Notes: generated from the sequence alone by a model not told the origin. Counted from the first letter of the stretch, positions 1 to 8,400 are shown. The stretch: DNA of 64,000 nucleotides from Mycobacterium sp. (GCA_021732005.1 JAKFVT010000025.1:124001-188000); one strand, 5' to 3'. Program-made: numbers and translations.

Positions 1-399
1 CAACGCCGCCGCGCACAGCTCGTCAAGTCGCATCGAGTTGCCCGCGTGGGCACTGGTGACCGGTGAGTTCTCGACGATGTCAGATGCTGCGATCGGTTGT
101 GGGGTGCCCAGATCCCGCTGGCCGAGTTGGGCCAACTGCATCACCCGGGCCACGGCATAAGTCTTGAACGTCGAGCACATAGCGAACCGGGTATCCGCAC
201 GGTGCTCGAGAGAAGCGCCGGAGCCGAGGTCTATTGCATACATGCCCACGCGAGCCGAATACCGATCCTCGACCGGGGTGAGATCAAGTTTGGGGACGCT
301 GTCCGGCAATGGATTCGCGGCGGCGTTGCGGCACGCTGTCAGCGCTGCGATGGTGGCGAGTCCCGCGAGGGCCTGGCGCCGGGTCAGGTGTGCTGTCAT
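1..399 (-). CDS. Class A beta-lactamase, lipoprotein, C-terminus cut by window edge
   Basis: Only the first 133 codons lie in the window; the gene runs off the left edge. The N-terminus has a twin-arginine stretch (TRRQAL, residues 6-11), a short hydrophobic segment and a lipobox-like LTAC ending at Cys23, so export as a lipoprotein, possibly by the Tat route, is likely. The active-site motif STFK (Ser76, Lys79) within MCSTFK is typical of class A serine beta-lactamases. The SDN and KTG motifs would lie beyond the edge. It is divergent from a LysR gene, the arrangement familiar from ampR/ampC-type control, which suggests inducible expression. Beta-lactam hydrolysis outside the membrane is inferred from family knowledge. 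Confidence 0.85.
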   Translation of the reverse strand, partial: MTAHLTRRQALAGLATIAALTACRNAAANPLPDSVPKLDLTPVEDRYSARVGMYAIDLGSGASLEHRADTRFAMCSTFKTYAVARVMQLAQLGQRDLGTPQPIAASDIVENSPVTSAHAGNSMRLDELCAAAL

Positions 400-562
400 A
401 GCCGATACCGAATCACGGCCGCGGGTGTCGCAGCCAAGTCTGCGGGTCGGTGATACCCATAGTGACTACGAATCAGTGCATGTAGAAGGGCCAATCTTGG
501 CCGACGACAAGGCACCTCCGGCGATCTGATCCCGGCGTCGCAGTCGTGTTCAATGGGTAGGC
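400..562. promoter_or_regulatory. Divergent promoter region between beta-lactamase and LysR genes
   Basis: These 163 bases separate two divergent starts and must carry both promoters. A dyad GGCCAA-N2-TTGGCC lies at 489-502 and is a candidate LysR-type site. No confident -10/-35 pair could be assigned. Confidence 0.4.
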
Positions 563-1444
563 GTGGACCTCATTCGACACTTGCGGTACTTCGTGGCTGT
601 TGCCGAGCAGCGGCATTTCGGCCGGGCCGCGGCAAGCCTCGGCGTGACCCAGCCGCCGATATCGCAAGGTCTTCGACGCTTAGAACAGCATCTCGGATTG
701 CAACTGGTCGACCGAACCCCCGTCGGCGCGACCCTGACTGAGGCCGGGGCAGCGCTACTGCCGCGGGCGCGGCTGATCGTTGACGACTCCACCCGTCTAC
801 TCGCCGACGCAGCTCAGCTTTTCGGGGCCGCCGCGGGGCTGCGCTGGGGCGCGATACCGGAACTCGACGATGAGATCCTGTCCCGCTGTACATGTGCGTT
901 GCGCGGAGCGATGACTCAGAGCGACGCTCCACTGACGACCGTCACCAAGGGCACGACGGCCCTGCTCGCCGATCTGCGCCGTGGGACCCTTGACATCGCG
1001 GTGGTGGCGCACCCTTCGGTTCTCGCAGATCTGGAGGCTGGCCCGATTATCGCGGTGAATCGCAATGTCGTTGTGCCGTCGGGGCATCGCGTCGCGAACA
1101 CCACCAGTCCGCGCGCCCAGATGTTGCGCGATCTGACACTGGCGACCACTCCGCGAGAGGACAACCCTCCTGCCCACGATCTGCTGCTGGATGGGCTGCG
1201 CAGGCACGGGCTTGATGCTTCTGTTCGGCCGGCGTCTACTCACCGCGACGTGAGCGCAATGGTCGCGGCAGGGACGTGCTTCGGGCTCGCGACCGCGACC
1301 GCGACGGTCCACACCGGCACCAACCATCTGCGAATGCTCGTCGAGGAGGTGACATTACGTGTGCGGATAGTGACCGCACCCGGACGCGACCTGGGCGATC
1401 TCGTCTACGCGCTGGATCGAGAACTGTTGCGGAACAAAGCGTGA
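563..1444 (+). CDS. LysR-family transcriptional regulator
   Basis: A 293-residue protein of normal LysR length. The N-terminal winged helix-turn-helix is clear (residues about 4-62, with FGRAAASLGVTQPPISQGL), followed by a less conserved effector-binding domain. The start is GTG at 563. It is divergent from a beta-lactamase gene and its stop overlaps the GTG start of a second beta-lactamase-fold gene by four bases, so the regulator and that enzyme are probably co-transcribed. By analogy with AmpR it may sense cell-wall stress and control one or both enzymes; this is inference. Confidence 0.85.
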   Translation: MDLIRHLRYFVAVAEQRHFGRAAASLGVTQPPISQGLRRLEQHLGLQLVDRTPVGATLTEAGAALLPRARLIVDDSTRLLADAAQLFGAAAGLRWGAIPELDDEILSRCTCALRGAMTQSDAPLTTVTKGTTALLADLRRGTLDIAVVAHPSVLADLEAGPIIAVNRNVVVPSGHRVANTTSPRAQMLRDLTLATTPREDNPPAHDLLLDGLRRHGLDASVRPASTHRDVSAMVAAGTCFGLATATATVHTGTNHLRMLVEEVTLRVRIVTAPGRDLGDLVYALDRELLRNKA

Positions 1445-2340
1445 GCGACATAGTCCGGGACATCAACGATGTCTTTGTAGATGCGGGATGCCAAGGCTGG
1501 CTGCGAGCGGAGGCCGTCGGGCGGCCGGGCAACGTGGTGGATATCGCCGGCGAGGAACCGGTAGTCGCCGCATCGGTGTACAAGCTGATCGTTCTCGTTG
1601 CGCTGGCGCGTGCCTTCGATTCTGGATTGGTCGACGCGCACGCCATGGTCCGGGTCGTACCGGCAGATTGCACGCCGGGGCCTACTGGCTTGAGTCTGTT
1701 CAGCGATCCGGTCACGCTGTCTTGGCTGGACTTGGCCCGCATGATGGTGGTGCTATCCGACAACGGCGCCGCGGACATCATCCTCGGCGCCCTCGGCCTG
1801 GATCCAATCGACACCGTGATCGCCGACCTCGGGCTGGCATCCACGCGGGTCGTCGGTGGAACCGCAGCCTTACAGCGACAGATCGTCCATGATGCCGGCG
1901 CCCTGACGCTCTCGGAAGCGGTAGGACTGTTGGCCAGCAACAACATTATTCAAGACAGCGCTGCGTTCGATCCTGCCTACACGACCGCTACGAGCGCTGC
2001 GGACATCAACGCTGTGCTGCGCGCGATTTGGACCGACGAGGCGGCCTCCCCGGGCAGCTGTCAACAGATGCGGACGCTTCTGGGGCAACAGATTTGGCCA
2101 CACCGAATCCGTTCCGGATTCCCGTTCGCCGATGTCATCGTGGCGGGTAAGACCGGGACCATCGGACCGATCCGCAACGAGGCAGCCGTGGTGGAGATCC
2201 CCGGGGAGGCGCCGATAGCGGTGTCGATTTTCACACGCGCAGCACGCTCGGATCTGTCGTTGCCCATCGTTGACGCGGCGATCGGGCGGGCCGCGTTCCT
2301 CGCCGTCACCGAGCTGCGTGGCTGGTCCCGTACCAGATAA
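1441..2340 (+). CDS. Beta-lactamase-fold serine hydrolase without a signal peptide
   Basis: A 299-residue protein starting at a GTG that overlaps the LysR stop. All three canonical motifs of the class A / penicillin-recognising fold are present: SVYK (Ser45, Lys48), SDN (106-108) and KTG (237-239). No signal peptide or lipobox precedes the fold, and the frame upstream is simply the LysR coding region, so the product appears cytosolic, which is unusual for this family. An ExxLN omega-loop motif, expected of an efficient class A beta-lactamase, is not obvious. It could be a beta-lactamase, an esterase or an amidase. Confidence 0.8.
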   Translation: MSDIVRDINDVFVDAGCQGWLRAEAVGRPGNVVDIAGEEPVVAASVYKLIVLVALARAFDSGLVDAHAMVRVVPADCTPGPTGLSLFSDPVTLSWLDLARMMVVLSDNGAADIILGALGLDPIDTVIADLGLASTRVVGGTAALQRQIVHDAGALTLSEAVGLLASNNIIQDSAAFDPAYTTATSAADINAVLRAIWTDEAASPGSCQQMRTLLGQQIWPHRIRSGFPFADVIVAGKTGTIGPIRNEAAVVEIPGEAPIAVSIFTRAARSDLSLPIVDAAIGRAAFLAVTELRGWSRTR

Positions 2341-2375
2341 GGGGACGCGAGAGATGCTCTCACTCGCCGCGGCGT

Positions 2376-2585
2376 TTACGCGACACTGCTGAGGATCGCG
2401 ATCACCAGCCCGAGGAGCGTCAGCAACCCGACCATCACCGTGGCGGCGATCGCTCGGCCCCGTCGGTGTCGACGTACGTCGTAGATCGCCACTGCGATGC
2501 CGGCGAAGATCAACGCTGCGTAGGCCGCCAGTCCAACCGTCAGCGTCGCCGTTGACGCGGCGCTGGCCAGGATCACGTTGTGCAC
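2376..2585 (-). CDS. Small two-helix membrane protein, unknown function
   Basis: A 69-residue protein with two hydrophobic segments (about residues 13-35 and 47-67) separated by a short basic loop rich in Arg and His. It is convergent with the serine-hydrolase gene, 35 bases away. Nothing in the sequence assigns a function. The composition and high third-position GC are consistent with a real short gene. Confidence 0.55.
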   Translation of the reverse strand: MHNVILASAASTATLTVGLAAYAALIFAGIAVAIYDVRRHRRGRAIAATVMVGLLTLLGLVIAILSSVA

Positions 2586-2740
2586 GCCGTGAAGCCTACG
2601 GTGCGACCGAACGCGTGATCGGCTGTCGCCACCCGTGCGGAATCCGGACCTTGGAGCGCGGCGCTGCCGCCGTAGATCCCGCTCGTGGCGTGCACCCCCG
2701 GGTCAAGGGGGAGGCCGACAGTACCCGTATTACCCGGATC

Positions 2741-3328
2741 TCAGGGTGAGCCGCACCCGAGCACCGCGTCGGCGGCGGCGTAGAGCGTCTCGGTTTCGGC
2801 CCGCAAAACTGATTCCCCGGACGGTAGCGCGCGTTGCATCGATAGGCCGTTGAGAACGGTCAACAGGAACCGCACCTTCGGGGCGAAATCCTCTCGGGGA
2901 AGGGCTCCTTCGTCAGCCAGCACGCCCAGCCAATACTCGACGCGATCCGCGGACACACGTTCGTAGGCCCGATACGCCGTCCGGACTTTCGCGCTGGATT
3001 CCGGTGCGATGAATTGCTGATACACAGCACCCCAAGCCTTTCGGGCTTCGTCGCCGACTCCGGCCGCTGCAAGCACCTGTCGCAGGCAGTCCACCAACCG
3101 ATCCCGCGCCGGCCGCGACGAGTCGCGGATCGGGTCGTCCGGGATGAAGTGCTGGTAGATCCTGGTCAGCACTTCGTCGCGGAGAGCGCGCTGGGTGGGG
3201 AAGTGGAATCGCAGCGACCCGGTGCTCACGCCGGCGCGCGCCGCGACCGCACGAACGCTGAGCGTGGTGGTCGCGTCCTCAGCGATCATCTCGGCGGCTG
3301 CTTTGAGAATTCGCTCTCTGGTGTGCAT
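2741..3328 (-). CDS. TetR-family transcriptional repressor
   Basis: A 195-residue protein with an N-terminal helix-turn-helix (TLSVRAVAARAGVSTGSLRF) and a variable all-helical C-terminal domain. The ATG at 3328 is chosen because a good GGAGG lies about nine bases upstream and the TetR fold begins at once (MHTRERILKAAAEMI). The gene is divergent from a membrane-protein gene, and a perfect 16-bp inverted repeat sits between them. Autorepression and repression of the neighbour are likely. Confidence 0.85.
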   Translation of the reverse strand: MHTRERILKAAAEMIAEDATTTLSVRAVAARAGVSTGSLRFHFPTQRALRDEVLTRIYQHFIPDDPIRDSSRPARDRLVDCLRQVLAAAGVGDEARKAWGAVYQQFIAPESSAKVRTAYRAYERVSADRVEYWLGVLADEGALPREDFAPKVRFLLTVLNGLSMQRALPSGESVLRAETETLYAAADAVLGCGSP

Positions 3329-3371
3329 AGGGGAGCCCTCCTTCGGCGGAGATCCCGCGCAGATCACTGTA

Positions 3372-3412
3372 CTAGCACACTGTGTTACTTTCGGACTAAC
3401 ACAGTGTGCTAG
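3372..3412. promoter_or_regulatory. TetR operator: perfect 16-bp inverted repeat
   Basis: The left arm CTAGCACACTGTGTTA (3372-3387) and the right arm TAACACAGTGTGCTAG (3397-3412) are exact reverse complements across a 9-base spacer. Each arm contains an odd palindrome ACAC(A/T)GTGT, so the site may bind two repressor dimers. It lies between the TetR start (3328) and the divergent start at 3432. Confidence 0.75.
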
Positions 3413-3431
3413 CGCAGAGGGAAAGGATCGT

Positions 3432-4058
3432 ATGACCATCCGACAATGGCGCCCGTTCCGCATCATCGCCGACAACACCAGGGTCTACCGGGTGGCGAAT
3501 ATGGCTGTCTACGGCGTGCTCCTGGTCGGCTTCGGCCTCGGGCTGGCCTTCCCGCATCTCAGCCAGGCGCAGCACAGGCGATTGCAAGAGGACGGGACAG
3601 CCGATCTGGTCCAGGGGCTGATTGCCAACCCGTGGCTGTTCGCACTGACGATCCTCGCCGTGAACACACTCAGAATGGGTGTGCTGACCATCGTGGCGCC
3701 GTCGTTGATCGTGCCGTTCGGCGGCATCGCGCTCTTTGCCTTTTGGGATGTGACGACGGGGATGACGCTCGTCCCCGCGAGTGGTATCGGGTGGGTAGCC
3801 CTGATCCCGCACACGCTGACGGTCATCGTCGAATTCCAGGCTTACCTGCTGCTGCTCTTCGGTGTCTATCTGCTCGGCAAGGGCTGGGTCGCCCCGCGGA
3901 CCGTCGGCGCTGACAACCGCCGGCAGGGCTACCTCCGAGGGCTGCACGATCTCGGATGGCTGGCGTTGCCGGCGCTGGTGCTGCTGGTCATCGGTGCGGT
4001 CTACGAGGCGTTCTCGCTGCGCTACTTCGTTCATCCGCTGGCTGATTGGTTGTTGTAG
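3432..4058 (+). CDS. Polytopic membrane protein resembling SpoIIM (DUF95) family
   Basis: A 208-residue protein with about five hydrophobic segments. The middle resembles the SpoIIM family: an NTLRMGVL segment, a glycine-rich PFGG turn, and a PHTLTVIVEFQAYLLLLFG segment that matches the PH...E..A signature of that family. ATG at 3432 follows a GAAAGGA ribosome site. Its promoter carries the perfect inverted repeat shared with the TetR gene, so it is probably the repressor's target. The biochemical role is unknown; the family name is a pattern-based guess. Confidence 0.6.
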   Translation: MTIRQWRPFRIIADNTRVYRVANMAVYGVLLVGFGLGLAFPHLSQAQHRRLQEDGTADLVQGLIANPWLFALTILAVNTLRMGVLTIVAPSLIVPFGGIALFAFWDVTTGMTLVPASGIGWVALIPHTLTVIVEFQAYLLLLFGVYLLGKGWVAPRTVGADNRRQGYLRGLHDLGWLALPALVLLVIGAVYEAFSLRYFVHPLADWLL

Positions 4059-4273
4059 CTGTGACCGGCGAAACGGTCGCACTCGTCAGAAGTTCGGGCC
4101 GCCTACGTGCAGTGCAGCCCCGTGGGAATCACGGCGAACGCGGCGGACCCAATCGATGCTTGCCACCGTAGGTGGCTGCGTACAGTGCTACCGCCTGCAC
4201 GTCATGACCGTTGTCGCGGGGGTGCTGGGGATCGTCATGGCAGTCGGCAGATGTCCGTCTCCGTGTGAGGTGG

Positions 4274-4762
4274 TCAGAGACCGAGGTCAGACAGGCTCGG
4301 ATGATCTGCCGGTCGTGGCGCGTTCCGGTCCCAGAAGAACTTGCGCTCGCCTTCATCGATCTGCACATCGTTGATGCTGGCGTGACGATGTGTCATCAGG
4401 CCGTGCTCATCGAAGAGCCAGTTCTCGTTGCCGTAGGCGCGGAACCATTGACCTGAATCGTCGTGGTACTCGTAGGCGAAGCGGACCGCGATGCGGTCGT
4501 TGTTGTGCGCCCACAGCTCTTTGATGAGTCGGTATTCGTGTTCGCGGTCCCACTTACCGCTCAAGAATTCGACGATCTGTGCACGGCCTGTCACGAACAC
4601 GGAGCGGTTACGCCAGACGCTGTCGACCGAATATGCCTGCGAGACGACCTGCGGATCGCAGGTATTCCAGCCGTTTTCAGCCAGCCGGACCTTCTGTGCA
4701 GCCGATTCATCAGTGAACGGTGGGACTGGAGGCTTGGACGTGATTGCAGAGGTCGTATTCAT
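4274..4762 (-). CDS. DUF1348 nuclear transport factor 2-like protein
   Basis: A 162-residue protein matching the DUF1348 branch of the NTF2-like superfamily, with characteristic segments such as [34 protein letters not shown] and HRHASINDV. The fold is a cone-shaped alpha-beta barrel; family members have no firmly known reaction. The gene is divergent from a TetR regulator, and three matching palindromes lie between them, so its expression is probably repressed by that TetR. Confidence 0.85.
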   Translation of the reverse strand: MNTTSAITSKPPVPPFTDESAAQKVRLAENGWNTCDPQVVSQAYSVDSVWRNRSVFVTGRAQIVEFLSGKWDREHEYRLIKELWAHNNDRIAVRFAYEYHDDSGQWFRAYGNENWLFDEHGLMTHRHASINDVQIDEGERKFFWDRNAPRPADHPSLSDLGL

Positions 4763-4802
4763 GGTCGTCTTTCACTTTCGAAGGTTGATGGAGTGGGGAT
4801 GT

Positions 4803-4900
4803 CTATGTAGACAAACCTGTCTACATAGGCGGAACAGTAACCCACGTAGACAGGTTTGTCTACACGAAGCGGGTGCATATGTGGACAGATCTGTCTACAC
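4803..4900. promoter_or_regulatory. Three TetR operators, GTAGACA-N4-TGTCTAC
   Basis: Three palindromes fill the divergent promoter. Site 1 (4803-4828) has 11-bp arms CTATGTAGACA / TGTCTACATAG with a 4-base spacer. Site 2 (4846-4863) is GTAGACA-GGTT-TGTCTAC. Site 3 (4881-4898) is GTGGACA-GATC-TGTCTAC with one mismatch. Centres are about 39 and 35 bases apart, and site 3 ends ten bases before the TetR start, so binding there should block its own gene. Confidence 0.8.
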
Positions 4901-4907
4901 TGGTGTC

Positions 4908-5495
4908 GTGAGCATCACCGAGACTCTTGATCCACAGATCGATGTGCCGACCCTCCCGGCCCGGGAGCGGATACTCGCCACCGCGTACCGACTGTTCTAC
5001 CGCGAGGGAATTCGGGCTACCGGTATCGACAAGGTGATAGCGGAAGCCGGGGTCACCAAGGTGACGTTCTATCGTCACTTTCCAAGCAAAGACGCACTGA
5101 TCTTGGCGTACTTGGAACTGCGACATCGTCGTTGGATGGACTGGTTTGTCGATGCGCTCGATCGCCACGCCGGCAATCGTCGCCGGCCCGCGGTGGTAGC
5201 CGCGGTCGAGGAGTGGCTGACGGCGGACTCGTTCCGTGGGTGCGCCTTCCTGAACAGCGTTAGCGAGATCGGCGCCGAACTGCCCGAGGTTCACGCCATC
5301 ACGACTCGGCACAAGGCAGACGTGGTCACGGCGATCAAGGCGACCCTTCCGCCGGGCGCGAGCCGAACCCGGACAGCACAAGCGCTCGGAGTGGCAATTG
5401 ATGGCGCCGTCGTGCAGGCCCAGTATCAGCGCAGTGCCACATCGGCGGTGAAAGCACTGGCGACGATCGCGTCAGCGCTGGGCCGCGCTCAGTAG
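4908..5495 (+). CDS. TetR-family transcriptional repressor
   Basis: A 195-residue protein with a strong helix-turn-helix around residues 20-65 (IRATGIDKVIAEAGVTKVTF, then YRHFPSKDALILAYL). The C-terminal ligand domain has the GCAFLNSVSE segment seen in NemR/AcrR-like regulators. GTG at 4908 is chosen because the homology begins there and the open frame upstream runs through the operator palindromes and the opposite gene. It most likely represses itself and the divergent DUF1348 gene through the three operators. Confidence 0.85.
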   Translation: MSITETLDPQIDVPTLPARERILATAYRLFYREGIRATGIDKVIAEAGVTKVTFYRHFPSKDALILAYLELRHRRWMDWFVDALDRHAGNRRRPAVVAAVEEWLTADSFRGCAFLNSVSEIGAELPEVHAITTRHKADVVTAIKATLPPGASRTRTAQALGVAIDGAVVQAQYQRSATSAVKALATIASALGRAQ

Positions 5496-5589
5496 GTGGT
5501 CAATCCCGGGGCTCAGGCATGATGATCGCCGAGGACTTTCCCAAGGGGAGTGCTGCGTCGTGATCAGCTCACCCCTGGCCGAGTGGGTG

Positions 5590-6342
5590 TTATAGCAGTG
5601 TCTCGCTGAACAGATCCAGCACCGCCCGCCATGCCCGGGCCGAATGCAGGGGGTGATGCTCGACGCCGGGCACGGTGGCCATGGCGTGGGTGGTGCCACC
5701 CGTCAATGAGCCGTCAGGTTGCCTCGGGGCGGCCCAGAAAGCGTGCTTGGCCCCGCCGTAAATGTTGACGCGCCAGTCGATTCCGGCCTGCTGGAGCGCG
5801 CTGGTGAACGTTAACAGTTGGTCGGGGGTGCAGAGTGGGTCGTCGGAGCCTGTGCACAACAAGAAGGTTCCGTGCGCATTCACCCAATCCTCGGGGCGGG
5901 CGGGCGGCAGGCCCGGATGGATGGCGGCGAGTGCCGTGAATGGCACTCCCGCGCTGGCGAGTTCGAGGACGATTCGGCCGCCGGCTCCGTATCCGAGCGC
6001 CGCGAGCCGGTCGCGGTCCACGCCGGGCGCAGCGAGCAGGACATCGAGCGCGCCACGACCGATGGCGTGCATACGGGCGGGATCGGCCATCAGCGGCATG
6101 ATCCGAGCCAGCATCGCCTCCGGCTCGCCGAAATACGTTCGGCCGGCATGGTAATCCATTGCAAGAGCGACGTACCCGTGATCGGCGAGGTCGTCGGCGC
6201 GGCCGCGTTGATAATCATCGAGACCGATTCCGTCATGTCCGATGAGGACTGCCGGCCATGGACCCTGGCCGTCGGGGAGCGACAAGTGGGCGACCATCGT
6301 CAGTCCGTCGACGTCGTAGGTGACTTCACGTGTGACGACCAT
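5590..6342 (-). CDS. Dienelactone hydrolase family protein lacking the nucleophile
   Basis: A 250-residue alpha/beta-hydrolase of the dienelactone hydrolase family. The acid (GSDD, Asp168) and histidine (GGAKHAF, His200) are in place, and the family segments GHDGIGL, AMDYHAG and HPGL are present. The nucleophile elbow reads GYGAGG (117-122), where family members normally have GYCFGG or GYCLGG, so the catalytic Cys/Ser position is Gly119. This suggests a non-hydrolytic or altered role. The gene stands alone between a TetR and a YCII gene. Confidence 0.8.
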   Translation of the reverse strand: MVVTREVTYDVDGLTMVAHLSLPDGQGPWPAVLIGHDGIGLDDYQRGRADDLADHGYVALAMDYHAGRTYFGEPEAMLARIMPLMADPARMHAIGRGALDVLLAAPGVDRDRLAALGYGAGGRIVLELASAGVPFTALAAIHPGLPPARPEDWVNAHGTFLLCTGSDDPLCTPDQLLTFTSALQQAGIDWRVNIYGGAKHAFWAAPRQPDGSLTGGTTHAMATVPGVEHHPLHSARAWRAVLDLFSETLL

Positions 6343-6623
6343 GTGATCACACTAGGTAACCGCGTTGGCTGGCGAGTACCGCGTTCACCCTGGGCGAACT
6401 GACCAGTAGTCATAAACCGTTGGCGTCGGGGCAGTTTGATCAAATCCGACCCGACGCAGCAGTGAATTGGGTGGAATGTGACAGGGGAGGAGGTGCTGAC
6501 TGCCGGCCAGATCGCAGCCCGGCGGGCGCGGCCGCGATCAGTGGCGACGGTTCGGCGAATGTCGAATCGACGGCACCTGAATCGTCATGACTATGACGAC
6601 ACACCCGACGTGAGGACGAATCC

Positions 6624-7001
6624 ATGCGCTACTGCCTGTTGATGCACTACGAAGAGGGATCCTCGGTCGGCTTGACCGAGGCGGACATGGCTCCGGCCAT
6701 GGCAGCCTTCGCCGCCTACGCCGACGACCTGTCCGCCGCCGGGGTCCTGATCACCACCGAGGTCCTGGACGTGGTGGCCAACACCACGACCGTGACGGCG
6801 CGCAGAGGGGCGCCGGAGATCCAAGACGGCCCCTTCGCCGACACCAAGGAGAAGCTCGGCGGCATCTTCGTGATCGAGGTGTCGGACCTTGACGAGGCGC
6901 TGTCGTGGGCTCGGCGCAATCCCGCGAACGGCTGGGGATCGATCGAGATCCGGCCCGTGGCACGGACGTACGCCCCCGGCCGCGGGTGGTACCAGCCCTG
7001 A
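6624..7001 (+). CDS. YCII-related (DGPF-type) protein
   Basis: A 125-residue YCII-fold protein with the signature DGPFADTKE and a following GG-x-F element (KLGGIFVIEV), ending in a conserved RP...Y tail. Proteins of this type are encoded next to ECF42-group sigma factors, as here: the sigma-factor gene starts inside its 3' end. Its exact role is unknown; it may be an effector or modulator of the sigma factor. ATG at 6624 follows a GAGGACGA stretch. Confidence 0.85.
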   Translation: MRYCLLMHYEEGSSVGLTEADMAPAMAAFAAYADDLSAAGVLITTEVLDVVANTTTVTARRGAPEIQDGPFADTKEKLGGIFVIEVSDLDEALSWARRNPANGWGSIEIRPVARTYAPGRGWYQP

Positions 7002-8233
7002 GCGGCAGGCCGTCGCGGGCGGCGGAGGCGGTCGCGACGATCGCCCGCGATTCCTACGGACGGATACTCGCGGTGCTCGTCGCCCCCGGCCGCGACCTGG
7101 TGGCGGCCGAGGATGCGTTGGCCGACGCCCTCGAGCGGGCGCTCATCCGCTGGGACGTCGATGGCGTACCCACCAATCCGGAGGCCTGGGTCTTGACGGT
7201 GGCGCGCAACCGCCTGCGAGACCTGTGGAAGTCGTCGGGGTACCGATTGAATGCGCCGCTGGAGGACACCGACCGGGTTGCCGAGGAGATCGATGCCGCC
7301 GAGATTCCCGACCGTCGCCTGGAGTTGATGCTGGTGTGCGCCCATCCGGCCATCGCCCCGGCGGTGCGGACGCCATTGATGCTTCAGACCGTGCTGGGGA
7401 TCGACTCGGCAGCCATAGCCGCGGCTTTCGCTGTCGAACCCGCCGCGATGGCACAACGTCTGGTGCGGGCGAAGCGGCGCATCCGCGACACCGGCATTCC
7501 CTTCGCGATACCGGGGCGCGACGACCTGCCGCCCCGGCTGTCGGCGGTCATGGAGGCCGTGTACGGGGCGTACGCGATCGACCGGCAGATCGAGCTCGGT
7601 GGGAGACCGGTCGAGTCCCTGTCGGCGGAAGCGCTACACCTCGCACTGACGCTGGCTGACTTGGTGCCCGACGAACCCGAAGTGCTGGGGCTCGCGGCGT
7701 TGGTGTGCCTCGCGGAGGCGCGACGTCCGGCTCGTACGGACGCCGACGGAGTCTTCGTGCCACTCGACGAGCAGGATCCGTCGGCGTGGGACCGTTCGCT
7801 GCTCGACCGCGGAGAGGATCTGCTGGCGCGGGCTCATCGATGCGGTCACCCCGGTCGATTTCAGTACGAGGCGGCCATTCAATCCGCCCACTCCAGCCGC
7901 GGGTTCGGAAAGGCCGTCGAACCGGAGGTGGTGCGAAAGCTCTATCGGGCACTGGTCTTGGTCGCGCCATCGCTGGGTGCGCGAGTGGCGCTGGCGGCAC
8001 TCGACGGCGAGATCGACGGCCCGCTCACGGGTCTGAAGAGTCTGGATCGGCTCGATGCAGACAACTTTCAGCCGGCCTGGGTGGTCCGCGGACACCTCTT
8101 TACGGCAGCCGGTCACGTGGCCGAAGCCAAGGCTGCATACAATCGCGCGATCGGGTTGACGACTGACCCCGCCGTAGCGAAGCATCTGGTTACACGCTTG
8201 CGGGGGGATGCGACCAACCAATCAACTACTTGA
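6986..8233 (+). CDS. ECF42-type RNA polymerase sigma factor with C-terminal extension
   Basis: About 415 residues, far longer than a simple ECF sigma factor. Region 2 (RILAVLVAPGRDLVAAEDAL, then a NPEAWVLTVARNRLRD stretch) and region 4 (about 130-190, including AIAAAFAVEPAAMAQRLVRA) are followed by about 230 residues of helical, TPR-like C-terminal extension ending in GHLFTAAGHVAEAKAAYNRA. That layout plus the adjacent YCII/DGPF gene identifies the ECF42 group, which lacks a classical anti-sigma factor. GTG at 6986 overlaps the upstream gene by 16 bases, implying translational coupling; other starts are possible. Confidence 0.8.
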   Translation: MVPALSGRPSRAAEAVATIARDSYGRILAVLVAPGRDLVAAEDALADALERALIRWDVDGVPTNPEAWVLTVARNRLRDLWKSSGYRLNAPLEDTDRVAEEIDAAEIPDRRLELMLVCAHPAIAPAVRTPLMLQTVLGIDSAAIAAAFAVEPAAMAQRLVRAKRRIRDTGIPFAIPGRDDLPPRLSAVMEAVYGAYAIDRQIELGGRPVESLSAEALHLALTLADLVPDEPEVLGLAALVCLAEARRPARTDADGVFVPLDEQDPSAWDRSLLDRGEDLLARAHRCGHPGRFQYEAAIQSAHSSRGFGKAVEPEVVRKLYRALVLVAPSLGARVALAALDGEIDGPLTGLKSLDRLDADNFQPAWVVRGHLFTAAGHVAEAKAAYNRAIGLTTDPAVAKHLVTRLRGDATNQSTT

Positions 8234-8364
8234 CATAATGTGGCTTATCGGCAAAACGTGGACCTGGGCGGACTCGGGATCTGATGGATTCCTGGATTCC
8301 ATGACTCCGGCCTTCCCATCGCCCACGCGCGCAGCGCCCTCGCCCCGCGGTACCCGGTACTTGC

Positions 8365-8400
8365 CGGGAACCTGATATCGCCGGTGATATCGAGTTCCCG
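8365..8400. other. Hairpin, 7+6 bp stem
   Basis: CGGGAAC (8365-8371) pairs with GTTCCCG (8394-8400). After a 2x2 internal loop, GATATC (8374-8379) pairs with GATATC (8386-8391) around a 6-base loop. It is 130 bases after the sigma-factor stop. No T-run follows, so it is not a canonical intrinsic terminator. Confidence 0.5.

Noticed and set aside
4491..4907. Upstream extension of the TetR frame
   Set aside because: It would run through three operator palindromes and antisense to the DUF1348 gene; the TetR fold starts just after GTG 4908.
8365..8400. Hairpin considered as an intrinsic terminator of the sigma-factor gene
   Set aside because: No U-tract follows and it is 130 bases past the stop.
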